This document shows positions 7,370 to 15,182 of a stretch of 64,000 nt of DNA, one piece after another; the first letter of the stretch is position 1, and every line of letters starts with the position of its first letter. Both the position numbers and the translations under genes were made by a program. The notes under the pieces were generated by a model. The model made no database searches, was not told the DNA's origin, and saw nothing but the letters and a program-made list of their open reading frames with translations. The stretch spans positions 99,931 to 163,930 of the forward strand of contig CAWCUF010000009.1 in NCBI GenBank assembly GCA_963798745.1. Reading direction: 5' to 3'. Source of the stretch: Prado023 sp963798745. Lineage in GTDB: Bacteria > Actinomycetota > Actinomycetes > S36-B12 > CAIYMF01.

Positions 7370-8590
7370 ATGCCGAACAATCCTCGCGTCCTTGGAATCG
7401 TCCTCGCAGGTGGAGCAGGCAAGCGGCTGATGCCGCTGACCGCCGATCGGGCCAAGCCCGCCGTCCCATTCGGGGGCAGCTACCGGTTGATCGACTTCGT
7501 GCTGAGCAACCTGGTCAACGCCGGCTACCACCGCATCGCGGTGCTGACCCAGTACAAATCACATTCCCTGGACCGGCACATCACCCAGACCTGGCGGATG
7601 TCTAGCATCCAGGGCAACTACGTCACCGCCGTGCCCGCCCAGCAGCGCCTCGGCCCGCGCTGGTACACCGGGTCAGCGGATGCGATCTACCAGAGCCTGA
7701 ACCTGATCGAGGACGACGACCCGGACTACCTGATGGTCTTCGGCGCGGACAACATCTATCGGATGGACCCGCGCCAGATGCTCGAGCAGCACATCGACAC
7801 CGGCGCCGCGGTGACCGTGGCGGGCATCCGCAAGCCGCGCGCCGAGGCCACCGAGTTCGGTGTCATCGAGCAGGACGAGAACTCGACGAAGATCATGGCG
7901 TTCCACGAGAAGGTGCCCGACCCGCCGGCGATCCCCGGCTCCCCGGACGAGTCGTTCATCTCCATGGGCAACTACCTGTTCACCCGGGACTGGCTGGTCG
8001 ACACGCTGCGCTCGGACGCGGCCGACGACAACTCCGTGCACGACATGGGCGGCAACATCATCCCGGCCCTCACCTCGCAGGGTCTGGCCCATGTCTACGA
8101 CTTCGGGACCAACCTGATCCCAGGCGAGACCGAACGCGACAAGGCCTACTGGATGGACGTCGGCTCGATCGACGCCTACCACGAGGCGCACATGGATCTG
8201 GTCAGCGTGCACCCGATCTTCAACCTGTACAACAAGCAGTGGCCGATCATCAACTCCTCGCTGGGCTCACCGCCGCCGGCGAAGTTCGTCGAAGGGGGCA
8301 ACGCCCACGAGTCCATCATCGGGCCGGGCGTGGTGATCGCCGGCGGGCATGTCCGCTCCTCGGTGCTCTCCCAGGACGTGCGGGTGGCGCAGGGCGCCTA
8401 TCTCGAGGGTGCGGTGCTGCTGCCCGGTGTGCGGATCGGTCGTGGCGCGGTGGTGCGCAACACGATCCTGGACAAGAACGTGGTGGTCCCCGACGGCGCC
8501 CAGGTTGGTGTGCACCTGGAGAACGACCGCGAGCGGTTCACCGTCTCCGAGGGCGGGATCGTGGCGGTGGGCAAGGGCGTCACCATCTGA
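7370..8590 (+). CDS. glgC: Glucose-1-phosphate adenylyltransferase (ADP-glucose pyrophosphorylase)
   Basis: A 406-residue enzyme that makes ADP-glucose from ATP and glucose-1-phosphate, the first step of bacterial glycogen and maltosyl-phosphate synthesis. The nucleotide-binding signature GGAGKRLMPLTADRAKPAV begins near residue 14, followed by PFGG. YTGSADAIYQ, the substrate region YLMVFGADNIYRMD, and WMDVGSIDAYHEAHMDL are typical GlgC segments. The C-terminal quarter has left-handed beta-helix hexapeptide repeats (VRIGRGAVVRNTILDKNVVV). Length is normal for the family. It is transcribed divergently from glgM across 111 bases, so the two genes that make and use ADP-glucose share one regulatory region. 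Confidence 0.97.
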   Translation: MPNNPRVLGIVLAGGAGKRLMPLTADRAKPAVPFGGSYRLIDFVLSNLVNAGYHRIAVLTQYKSHSLDRHITQTWRMSSIQGNYVTAVPAQQRLGPRWYTGSADAIYQSLNLIEDDDPDYLMVFGADNIYRMDPRQMLEQHIDTGAAVTVAGIRKPRAEATEFGVIEQDENSTKIMAFHEKVPDPPAIPGSPDESFISMGNYLFTRDWLVDTLRSDAADDNSVHDMGGNIIPALTSQGLAHVYDFGTNLIPGETERDKAYWMDVGSIDAYHEAHMDLVSVHPIFNLYNKQWPIINSSLGSPPPAKFVEGGNAHESIIGPGVVIAGGHVRSSVLSQDVRVAQGAYLEGAVLLPGVRIGRGAVVRNTILDKNVVVPDGAQVGVHLENDRERFTVSEGGIVAVGKGVTI

Positions 8591-8628
8591 ACCATCGCGC
8601 GCCCGCGGCCCGACCCACTTCCCAGGAC

Positions 8629-8820
8629 CTACTTCCTGAAGGCCTTGCACTTGTCACCCAGATGCGCTGCGGCGTCCTCGCGGGCCTTCTTGCGCGAACG
8701 TCGACCCGGACCCGTCCAGCCACAGTCGCAGCGGGCCTGGGTGAAGTTCTTCTTCTCGACCAGGTGCAGCGGGCTGTCGTGCCGGCCGATGTCAGCCACG
8801 CTGTGGTCCTTCTTGCCCAT
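8629..8820 (-). CDS. Small conserved basic protein, function unknown
   Basis: A 63-residue soluble protein beginning MGKKDHSVADIGRHDSPLHL. It has a compact middle RCDCGWTGPGRRSRKKA with two cysteines and a very basic stretch, then EDAAAHLGDKCKAF. The Cys-x-Cys and a third cysteine near the end could bind a metal, and the arginine-lysine cluster could bind nucleic acid. Both are inference. I believe similar short proteins occur in other actinobacteria but cannot name the family. It is divergent from copZ and convergent with glgC, with 38 bases between the two stops. Confidence 0.65.
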   Translation of the reverse strand: MGKKDHSVADIGRHDSPLHLVEKKNFTQARCDCGWTGPGRRSRKKAREDAAAHLGDKCKAFRK

Positions 8821-8867
8821 CGGGCCTCCTCGCTCGATCGAACCCTACGGCCCGAACTCCTGCGGGC

Positions 8868-8873
8868 TAGGCT
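8868..8873 (+). promoter_or_regulatory. -10 hexamer of the copper-chaperone gene (leaderless)
   Basis: TAGGCT, 6 bases before the ATG at 8880. Confidence 0.55.
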
Positions 8874-8879
8874 TGGCCC

Positions 8880-9083
8880 ATGTCAACCAGCACCTGGACT
8901 GTCACCGGAATGACCTGCGAGCACTGCGTGAAGGCCGTCACCGAGGAGGTGTCGGCGATCGACGGCGTCACCTCCGTGGACGTGGACCTGGCTACCGGGC
9001 GTGTCACCGTCACAGCGGCTCATGACCCGAGCCGCGAGACGGTCGCCGCTGCCGTGGACGAGGCCGGCTACGCCCTGGCCTGA
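8880..9083 (+). CDS. copZ: Heavy-metal-associated (HMA) domain protein, CopZ-like copper chaperone
   Basis: A single-domain 67-residue HMA protein. The metal site is GMTCEHC near residues 11-16, the MXCXXC motif that binds Cu(I), and the beta-alpha-beta-beta-alpha-beta pattern is complete (VTSVDVDLATGRVTVTA, VAAAVDEAGYAL). It should carry copper in the cytoplasm to a P-type ATPase or a metal-sensing repressor, but neither is nearby. The following gene, an HMG-CoA-lyase homologue, starts 2 bases after its stop. The two are translationally coupled although no functional link is obvious. Confidence 0.88.
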   Translation: MSTSTWTVTGMTCEHCVKAVTEEVSAIDGVTSVDVDLATGRVTVTAAHDPSRETVAAAVDEAGYALA

Positions 9084-9085
9084 TC

Positions 9086-9988
9086 GTGAGCGCCATCGAG
9101 GTCGTCGAGGTCAGCGCGCGTGATGGGCTGCAGAACGATCCTGCCCGGCTGAGCACCGCGCAGAAGGTCGAGCTGATCCAGCGGTGCGCCGCTGCTGGCC
9201 TGCGCCGTGCGGAGATCGCCTCGTTCGTGAACCCCCGGCTCGTGCCGCAGATGGCCGATGCCGAGGCCGTGGTCGCCGGAGTGCATGCGACTGTGCCCGG
9301 ACCTGCCTCGTGGATCGGGCTGGTACTGAACACGCGCGGGTTCCAGCGGGCGGTCGCGACCGGGGTCGACGAGGTCAACTGCGTCGTATCGGTCACCGAC
9401 GAGTTCTCGCGCGCCAACCAGGGCATGTCCAGCGCGCAGACGATCGCAGTGGTCGCCGAGGTGGTGCCCTTGGCACTGGCCGCGGGGATCCGGCCCACGG
9501 TCACCCTGTCGGTGGCCTTCGGCTGCCCGTTCGCCGGGGAGGTGGCCCTGGACGACCTGCGCCGGGTGGTACAGGCGGTGGCCGGCACCGGCGTCACGGA
9601 GGTCGCCATCGCCGACACGATCGGCGTCGCGGTGCCCCGTCATGTCGTCGAACGGGTCGCAGCGACCCGGGCACTGATCGGCGACCTGCCGCTGCGCGCG
9701 CACTTCCACAACACCCGCAACACCGGCTACGCCAACGCCCTGGCCGCTGCGGATGCCGGGGTGGACGTGCTCGATGCCAGCCTCGGCGGCATCGGCGGCT
9801 GCCCGTTCGCGCCCAGGGCCACCGGCAACATCGCCACCGAGGATCTCGTCTTCGCCCTGCACCGCAGCGGCTTCGCGACCGGGGTGGACCTCGACGCCGC
9901 CGTCGCGGCCAGCGAGTGGCTGGCCGGGCAACTGGACCGCGAACTGCCCGCCTACCTGCCCAAGGCGCGGCCCTTCCCGGCTGCCTGA
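9086..9988 (+). CDS. Hydroxymethylglutaryl-CoA lyase family protein
   Basis: A 300-residue TIM-barrel aldolase of the HMGL-like family that should cleave 3-hydroxy-3-methylglutaryl-CoA to acetyl-CoA and acetoacetate in leucine breakdown, or act on a related acyl-CoA. The catalytic ARDGLQND segment is at about residues 11-18. The metal-binding region (LPLRAHFHNTRNTGYAN) and the family signature GGIGGCPFAPRATGNIATED near residue 235, with its active-site cysteine, are intact. The GTG start lies 2 bases after the copZ stop. No other leucine-catabolic gene is in the window, so the substrate is inferred from family only. Confidence 0.87.
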   Translation: MSAIEVVEVSARDGLQNDPARLSTAQKVELIQRCAAAGLRRAEIASFVNPRLVPQMADAEAVVAGVHATVPGPASWIGLVLNTRGFQRAVATGVDEVNCVVSVTDEFSRANQGMSSAQTIAVVAEVVPLALAAGIRPTVTLSVAFGCPFAGEVALDDLRRVVQAVAGTGVTEVAIADTIGVAVPRHVVERVAATRALIGDLPLRAHFHNTRNTGYANALAAADAGVDVLDASLGGIGGCPFAPRATGNIATEDLVFALHRSGFATGVDLDAAVAASEWLAGQLDRELPAYLPKARPFPAA

Positions 9989-10107
9989 CCCGGGTGCCCT
10001 GATGGGGCAGCCACTGATCGGTGCCACGGATCTGCGACCGCTCATCGGCGAACGTGTCCGAAGTCACAGAGCTCGACCGTGCTCGTGACGTGAACCGCAC
10101 AGCCGGT

Positions 10108-10129
10108 GTTCACCCCACGTTCATCGCGA
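10108..10129 (+). promoter_or_regulatory. PHO box upstream of pstS
   Basis: Two adjacent 11-base units, GTTCACCCCAC and GTTCATCGCGA, match the PHO-box consensus for PhoP/RegX3 regulators, on the coding strand. The box ends 27 bases before the predicted -10 (TAGCGT, 10157-10162), a normal activator position covering the -35 region. Confidence 0.75.
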
Positions 10130-10156
10130 CAGCGCCAGCCATTCCCACAGCAGCCC

Positions 10157-10162
10157 TAGCGT
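10157..10162 (+). promoter_or_regulatory. -10 hexamer of the pstSCAB operon
   Basis: TAGCGT downstream of the PHO box. No TTGACA-like -35 is seen, as expected for an activator-dependent promoter. The transcript would have a leader of about 35 bases before the pstS GTG. Confidence 0.4.
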
Positions 10163-10203
10163 CCGTGCTGTCCGACAGACCTACGAACACAGGAGCAACC
10201 ACG

Positions 10204-11289
10204 GTGAAGAACCGTCTCGTCGCGGGGGCCGCCATCTCGGCCGCGCTCGCGCTCACCCTCGCCGGCTGCAGCGACTCCGGCACCACCGACAGCGGCGCGT
10301 CCGGCGACGCGGGTTCGGGCCTCTCCGGCAGCATCAAGGCCTCGGGCTCCTCGGCCCAGAAGAACGCGATGGCCGAGTGGATCAACGCCTTCCAGACCAA
10401 GAACGAGGGCGTCACGATCGACTACCAGGCCAACGGGTCCGGCGCCGGCATCCAGGACTTCATCAACAACCAGACCTCCTTCGGCGGCTCCGACGCCGCC
10501 ATCTCGGGCGAGGACAAGACCGCAGCCGATGCCCGGTGCGCCGGCGGCGAGGCGATCAACATCCCGATGGTCGGCGGCGCGATCGCCCTGGCCTACAACC
10601 TCGAGGGCGTCGACAGCCTGACGTTGACCCCCGAGGTCATCGCGGGGATCTTCGACAGCTCGATCACCAACTGGAACGACCCGAAGATCGCCGCCGTCAA
10701 CGCGGGCGTGACACTGCCCGACGCCGCCATCGCCCAGTTCCACCGCAGCGATGAGTCCGGCACCACCGCCAACTTCAATAGCTACCTGGCGGCCACCGCG
10801 CCCGACCTGTGGACCTACGAGGCCGGCAAGCAGTGGAACGCTCCCGGGGGCCAGGGCTCGAAGGGCAGCGACGGCGTCGCCTCATCGCTGACCTCGACGC
10901 CGAACTCCATCGGCTACGTCGAGCTCTCCTTCGTCCTCGACGGCAGCCTCAAGGCAGCCATGGTCGACAACGGCGGCGGAGCGGTCGAGGCCACGTCGGC
11001 CAACGCGGCCACGGCGATCGAGAAGGCCCAGGTCGTCGGCCAGGGCAATGACCTGGCCCTCCAGCTCGACCCGACCATCGCTGAGGCCGGTGCCTACCCG
11101 ATCGTCCTGGTGACCTACGAGATCACCTGCTCGAAGGGACTTCCGGCCGCCGACCTGGCAGTGGTCAAGCCCTTCCTGCAGTACACGGCCAGCACCGAGG
11201 GCCAGGGCATCCTCGAGGGGATCGGCTACGTCCCGATCACCGGCGAGCTGCTCTCCAAGGTCGAGGCCTCCGTCGAGGCCCTGGCCTGA
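10204..11289 (+). CDS. pstS: Phosphate-binding lipoprotein of the Pst transporter
   Basis: A 361-residue periplasmic-type phosphate-binding protein. It starts at the GTG at 10204, preceded by AGGAG at a 9-base spacing. The signal peptide MKNRLVAGAAISAALALTLAGC has a lipobox with acceptor Cys22, so it is a membrane-anchored lipoprotein. Phosphate-contacting loops are present: ASGSSAQ, SFGGSDAAIS and DESGTTANF. It delivers phosphate to PstC/PstA. It is the first gene of pstSCAB, with a PHO box upstream and a strong hairpin just after its stop that may protect its transcript relative to the rest of the operon. Confidence 0.96.
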   Translation: MKNRLVAGAAISAALALTLAGCSDSGTTDSGASGDAGSGLSGSIKASGSSAQKNAMAEWINAFQTKNEGVTIDYQANGSGAGIQDFINNQTSFGGSDAAISGEDKTAADARCAGGEAINIPMVGGAIALAYNLEGVDSLTLTPEVIAGIFDSSITNWNDPKIAAVNAGVTLPDAAIAQFHRSDESGTTANFNSYLAATAPDLWTYEAGKQWNAPGGQGSKGSDGVASSLTSTPNSIGYVELSFVLDGSLKAAMVDNGGGAVEATSANAATAIEKAQVVGQGNDLALQLDPTIAEAGAYPIVLVTYEITCSKGLPAADLAVVKPFLQYTASTEGQGILEGIGYVPITGELLSKVEASVEALA

Positions 11290-11306
11290 CGAACACCTGG
11301 TGAACC

Positions 11307-11347
11307 GGTTCTGGGGCGCGGACCGCCCGCGCCCGTGCCCCAGAACC
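11307..11347 (+). terminator. Hairpin between pstS and pstC (attenuator or 3'-end stabiliser)
   Basis: A perfect 11-bp inverted repeat, GGTTCTGGGGC and GCCCCAGAACC, around a GC-rich 19-base loop that can itself pair. No T-run follows. The position, 18 bases after the pstS stop inside an operon, suggests partial termination or protection of the pstS mRNA. Confidence 0.65.
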
Positions 11348-11355
11348 GCATCCCC

Positions 11356-11361
11356 TAGCCT
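11356..11361 (+). promoter_or_regulatory. Possible internal -10 hexamer before pstC
   Basis: TAGCCT, 32 bases before the pstC ATG. It could give some pstCAB transcription independent of pstS. No matching -35 was recognised. Confidence 0.25.
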
Positions 11362-11393
11362 GAACACCATCCCAGACATGAGACGAGACCAGG

Positions 11394-12365
11394 ATGGCTG
11401 ACGCGACGACCAGCAGCGGGGCCTCGCCCATCAGCGGCGCGAGCGTGCGCCGGGGCGACCGGGTCTTCGGCGGTCTGTCGAAGTACGCCGGGATCGCCGT
11501 CCTGGTCATCATGGCCGCGATCGCCGTGTTCCTGGTGTGGAAGTCCGTCCCGTCACTGACGACCAACACCGCCAACTTCTTCACCGAGCAGTCGTGGAAC
11601 CCCGACGGCGACCCGGCTGTGTTCGGCATCGCGGCGCTGGCCTTCGGGACGCTGGTCTCGGCAACGATCGCCATGATCCTCGCGGTGCCCGTCGGGATCG
11701 GGATCGCCCTGTTCATCGTCCTGTACGCCCCGAGGCGGCTGGCTGCCACCCTGGCCTTCATCACCGACCTGCTCGCGGCCGTGCCCTCGATCATCTTCGG
11801 CCTCTGGGGACTGCAGGTCCTGATCTCGGGCAGCGAGGGCGTCCAGCGCTGGATGAGCGACTACCTCGGCTGGACGATCATCTTCAACAACACCCTGGAC
11901 CTGTACGGCAAGAGCATCTTCATCGCCTCACTCGTGCTGGCCATCATGATCCTGCCCACGGTGGCCGCCGTCAGTCGCGAGGTGATCCTCCAGGTGCCCT
12001 CCGGGCACAAGGAGGCCGCGCTGGCGTTGGGAGCCACGCGCTGGGAGATGGTGCGGATGGCGGTCTTCCCGTTCGCCAAGCCGGGCATGATCTCCGCGGC
12101 GATGCTCGGGTTGGGTCGCGCTCTCGGTGAGACGATCGCCGTGGCGCTGATCCTCTCGGCGGCCTTCACGATCAACGTCCATCTCACCGAGCCCGGCGGC
12201 AACACGTTCGCCGCGAACATCGCGCTGAAGTGGAACGAGGCCGGCAGCAACGGCCTGTCGGCCCTCATCGCCAGCGGCCTGGTGCTGTTCTTCCTCACCC
12301 TGACCGTCAACATGATCGCCCGGTGGATAATCGCCCGGCGCGCGGACTTCTCGGGGGCGAACTGA
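11394..12365 (+). CDS. pstC: Phosphate ABC transporter permease
   Basis: A 323-residue integral membrane subunit of the PstSCAB importer. The N-terminal helix (IAVLVIMAAIAVFLVW), a periplasmic loop beginning TNTANFFTEQSW, and the core permease helices follow. The cytoplasmic ABC-interaction loop is EAALALGATRWEMVRMAVFPFAKPG, with the conserved EAA-G pattern, at about residues 200-225. The last helix is ALIASGLVLFFLTLTVNMIARW. The pstA start lies one base after its stop, so the two permeases are made together. Confidence 0.95.
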   Translation: MADATTSSGASPISGASVRRGDRVFGGLSKYAGIAVLVIMAAIAVFLVWKSVPSLTTNTANFFTEQSWNPDGDPAVFGIAALAFGTLVSATIAMILAVPVGIGIALFIVLYAPRRLAATLAFITDLLAAVPSIIFGLWGLQVLISGSEGVQRWMSDYLGWTIIFNNTLDLYGKSIFIASLVLAIMILPTVAAVSREVILQVPSGHKEAALALGATRWEMVRMAVFPFAKPGMISAAMLGLGRALGETIAVALILSAAFTINVHLTEPGGNTFAANIALKWNEAGSNGLSALIASGLVLFFLTLTVNMIARWIIARRADFSGAN

Positions 12366-12366
12366 C

Positions 12367-13422
12367 ATGACGACCTCGCTGGACACCCGTCCCTCGACCT
12401 ACGACTCGCTCAAGGGCGGCACGCTGCCCCGATGGGCCGCCGGGCTCGTGGGCGTAACCGCCGTGGGTGCTGCCGTGGCCCTGAACGCCACGACCGGCCT
12501 GGCGGGATGGTTCGGCACGACGGTCGTCGGCGCGCTGGTCTTCGTGATCGTGCAGAGCATCTGGAGCTTCGCGGTCGAGGGCAGGCGTCATGCGGTCGAC
12601 CGCCTGGCCACCACGGCCGTCTACTCCACCTTCGTGATCGCCATCGTCCCGCTGGTCTCCGTGCTGTTCACGGTGCTGGTCAAGGGCCTGACGGTGATGA
12701 GCTGGGACTTCCTGACCCTGTCCATGCGCAACGTCAGCCCGCGCAGTCCAGGCGGTGGCGCCGGTCATGCGATCGTCGGGACCCTCGAGCAGGTCGCGAT
12801 CGCTGCAGCGTTCGCGATCCCGGTCGGCATCCTCGCCGCGATCTTCCTCGTGGAGTACGGGCGGGGCCGGCTGGCGAGGTCCATCTCGTTCTTCGTCGAC
12901 GTGATGACCGGCATCCCCTCAATCGTCGCCGGCCTGTTCATCTTCACCGCCTTGGTGCTGGGCCTGGGGCTGGAGCGCTCGGGATTCGCCGCTGCCCTGG
13001 CCCTGGCCATCCTGATGCTGCCGGTGATCATCCGGACCACGGAGGAGATGCTGCGGATCGTCCCCAACGACCTGCGCGAGGCCTCCTACGCGCTGGGGGT
13101 GCCCAAGTGGCGGACCGTGCTCAAGGTCGTGCTGCCCACGTCGCTGGCCGGGATCGTGACCGGCGCCATGCTTGCTGTCGCGCGCGTGGCCGGGGAGACC
13201 GCCCCCCTGCTGCTGACGACGTTCCTGACCCAGAGCTACAACAACAACCCGTTCTCCGGGCCGCAGGCCGCACTGCCCACGTTCATCTGGGACCAGATCA
13301 CCAGCGGCACGCCAGCATCGGTCGACCGGGCCTGGGCCGGGGCGTTGGTCCTGATCACCCTGATCATGTTCTTCTACATCGTCGCGAAGCTCCTTGCCAA
13401 CCGCTTCGCACCGAAGGGATGA
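12367..13422 (+). CDS. pstA: Phosphate ABC transporter permease
   Basis: A 351-residue permease partner of PstC. The N-terminus has two hydrophobic segments (about residues 20-65) before the core domain. The EAA loop REASYALGVPKWRTVLKVVLPTSLAG lies at about residues 235-260, followed by MLAVARVAGETAPLLLTTF, which is typical of PstA. The protein ends in a helix (ALVLITLIMFFYIVAKLLANRF). It starts one base after the pstC stop; pstB starts 11 bases after its own stop. Confidence 0.95.
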   Translation: MTTSLDTRPSTYDSLKGGTLPRWAAGLVGVTAVGAAVALNATTGLAGWFGTTVVGALVFVIVQSIWSFAVEGRRHAVDRLATTAVYSTFVIAIVPLVSVLFTVLVKGLTVMSWDFLTLSMRNVSPRSPGGGAGHAIVGTLEQVAIAAAFAIPVGILAAIFLVEYGRGRLARSISFFVDVMTGIPSIVAGLFIFTALVLGLGLERSGFAAALALAILMLPVIIRTTEEMLRIVPNDLREASYALGVPKWRTVLKVVLPTSLAGIVTGAMLAVARVAGETAPLLLTTFLTQSYNNNPFSGPQAALPTFIWDQITSGTPASVDRAWAGALVLITLIMFFYIVAKLLANRFAPKG

Positions 13423-13433
13423 GGCCACCGCCC

Positions 13434-14213
13434 ATGAGCAAGTCGATCACGATGAAGGACGTCGATATCTACTACGGCTCCTTCAAGGCCGTCGAGGCCG
13501 TGTCGCTGGAGGTCGCCCGCAACTCGGTCACGGCGTTCATCGGGCCCTCGGGCTGCGGCAAGTCGACGGTGCTGCGCACGATCAACCGGATGCACGAGGT
13601 GATCCCCGGTGCCCGGGTGGAGGGCAGCGTGCTGCTCGACGACGAGGACATCTACGGCAGCGGGGTCGACCCGGTCAACGTGCGCCGCACGATCGGCATG
13701 GTGTTCCAACGGCCGAACCCGTTCCCGACGATGTCGATCGCGGAGAACGTGCTTGCCGGGGTGCGCCTGGCCGGCGAGCGCATGAGCAAGTCGCAGGCGG
13801 CCGACGTCGCGGAGGAGTCGCTTCGTGGGGCGAACCTCTGGGAGGAGGTCAAGGACCGCCTGGACCGGCCGGGGTCGGGGTTGTCCGGTGGCCAGCAGCA
13901 GCGGCTGTGCATCGCCCGGGCGATCGCGGTCAAGCCGCAGGTGCTGCTCATGGACGAGCCGTGCTCGGCGTTGGACCCGATCTCCACGTTGGCCATCGAG
14001 GACCTGATCCGCGAGCTGGTGGAGCAGTACACGATCATCATCGTGACCCACAACATGCAGCAGGCGGGTCGGGTGTCGGACACCACGGGCTTCTTCAACC
14101 TCGCCGGGGTCGGCCAGCCGGGTCGGCTGGTCGAGATGGGGTCCACCACCGACATCTTCTCCAACCCGACCCAGTCGGCCACCGAGGACTACATCTCCGG
14201 CCGCTTCGGCTGA
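13434..14213 (+). CDS. pstB: Phosphate ABC transporter ATP-binding protein
   Basis: A 259-residue ABC ATPase that powers phosphate import. Walker A is GPSGCGKST at residues 37-45, the Q-loop is in VFQRPNPFPTMSI, the signature is LSGGQQQRL, Walker B is VLLMDEPCSALDP, and the switch histidine is in IIVTHNMQQA. The PstB-specific TINRMHEVIPGARVEG is present. The reading frame stays open far upstream through pstA in another frame, but the family N-terminus and spacing fix the start at the ATG at 13434. It is the last gene of pstSCAB; phoU lies 28 kb away beside senX3. Confidence 0.97.
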   Translation: MSKSITMKDVDIYYGSFKAVEAVSLEVARNSVTAFIGPSGCGKSTVLRTINRMHEVIPGARVEGSVLLDDEDIYGSGVDPVNVRRTIGMVFQRPNPFPTMSIAENVLAGVRLAGERMSKSQAADVAEESLRGANLWEEVKDRLDRPGSGLSGGQQQRLCIARAIAVKPQVLLMDEPCSALDPISTLAIEDLIRELVEQYTIIIVTHNMQQAGRVSDTTGFFNLAGVGQPGRLVEMGSTTDIFSNPTQSATEDYISGRFG

Positions 14214-14229
14214 TCGGCCGAGGCTTGGC

Positions 14230-14688
14230 TCAGTCGCGTTCAGCGAGGGCTGCCAGCCGTCTGAGGGAGGCCTCCAGGCTCTCGGACGTGGTCGCGCGGG
14301 CGCGAGGTAGGCGCCTCTCGTCGGTCAGGGCGGTCCAATCGTAGGTGTGCGTGACGCGGGTGTGTGACGAGTCGATCGGGTGAAGCTCCCATCGCCAGAG
14401 GTGCCCGGGCGGTTCCTGCCCCGGCTCCGCCGGCAGCCAGGCGATCCGGGCACCCTCGTCGAACTCGACCACGTGGTTCTCCCGCACCGTGCCCTTGGTG
14501 ATCGTCATGGTGAAGACCGCGCCGACCCGGCGGACCCGCTGGCCGGGCTGCGCCTGCGCGAGATTGTCGTTGCCGTCCCAGCGAGGCTGTTGGGTGGGCT
14601 CGGCGATGAGTTCGAAGATGCGCTCGGCGCTGGCTCGAATGTCGCGGCTCGCGCTGACGATGCGGGGGACCTGGTCGTCGGTGGGCAT
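14230..14688 (-). CDS. SRPBCC (polyketide cyclase / START-like) family protein
   Basis: A 152-residue soluble protein with the helix-grip pattern of SRPBCC domains: an N-terminal strand (VPRIVSASRDI), the helix RASAERIFELIAEPTQQPRWDG, a run of strands, and a long C-terminal helix (SESLEASLRRLAALAE). Such domains enclose a hydrophobic ligand pocket. The ligand cannot be read from sequence. The real gene begins at the ATG at 14688; the frame upstream is open but has no family similarity. It is convergent with pstB, whose stop is 16 bases away. Confidence 0.78.
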   Translation of the reverse strand: MPTDDQVPRIVSASRDIRASAERIFELIAEPTQQPRWDGNDNLAQAQPGQRVRRVGAVFTMTITKGTVRENHVVEFDEGARIAWLPAEPGQEPPGHLWRWELHPIDSSHTRVTHTYDWTALTDERRLPRARATTSESLEASLRRLAALAERD

Positions 14689-15182
14689 GGCCCCAGTACA
14701 GCACGCCGGAGACGGTCTCGATCCGTGCCGGGCATGGGACGGCGCCACCCCGGCAGCGGATCCTCCGCCTGGACCCACTGCCCAGCCATGCGTTGCGCCC
14801 TCGTCCGGCCCCGCCTGATCGCATTGCTGGGCCGTGGAGCTGCGGGAGCGCGCGATGGTCCAGGGCCCGCCCGCCCGGGCCGCAGGGGATGCAGGGGATG
14901 CCTCCCGGGTGACGCAACCGAACCGGCCGTTCTGGGGCGGTCGCGGCTCTCCGCCTCCTTGCGTCGAAGTCAATCGCCCGGCCCAGCCTCGATCAGAACG
15001 GCCGTTTCGGGTGCGCGAGCATGCTCTCGTCGGCCGCTCGTCGGGATGGCAGCGGGCGCTTGGCCACAGATGCACCGGGAGGGGCTGTTCGGGATGACCC
15101 ACCCCGGTAGTGGTGGAGCGACGACAGCGGTTCGGGCACGGGCTCGCCGGTGTCGGCTGCCCCGAGGAGCCGCCGCTCGGGC
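14689..15182. other. 494-base intergenic stretch with no convincing gene
   Basis: Open frames exist on both strands but none has a plausible start context or family resemblance. The only structure I see is a partly repeated motif, AACCGGCCGTTCTGGGG near 14924 and AGAACGGCCGTTTCGGG near 14996, in related orientation about 70 bases apart. It lies upstream of the SRPBCC gene and downstream of mutT1. Confidence 0.5.

Noticed and set aside
12432..13433. A 334-codon in-frame extension upstream of pstB
   Set aside because: It overlaps pstA in another frame and has the composition of a shadow; the PstB family begins at the ATG at 13434.
14834..15097. An 87-codon plus-strand frame in the 14.7-15.2 kb gap
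   Set aside because: No ribosome site or -10, no family resemblance, and arginine/proline-rich composition.
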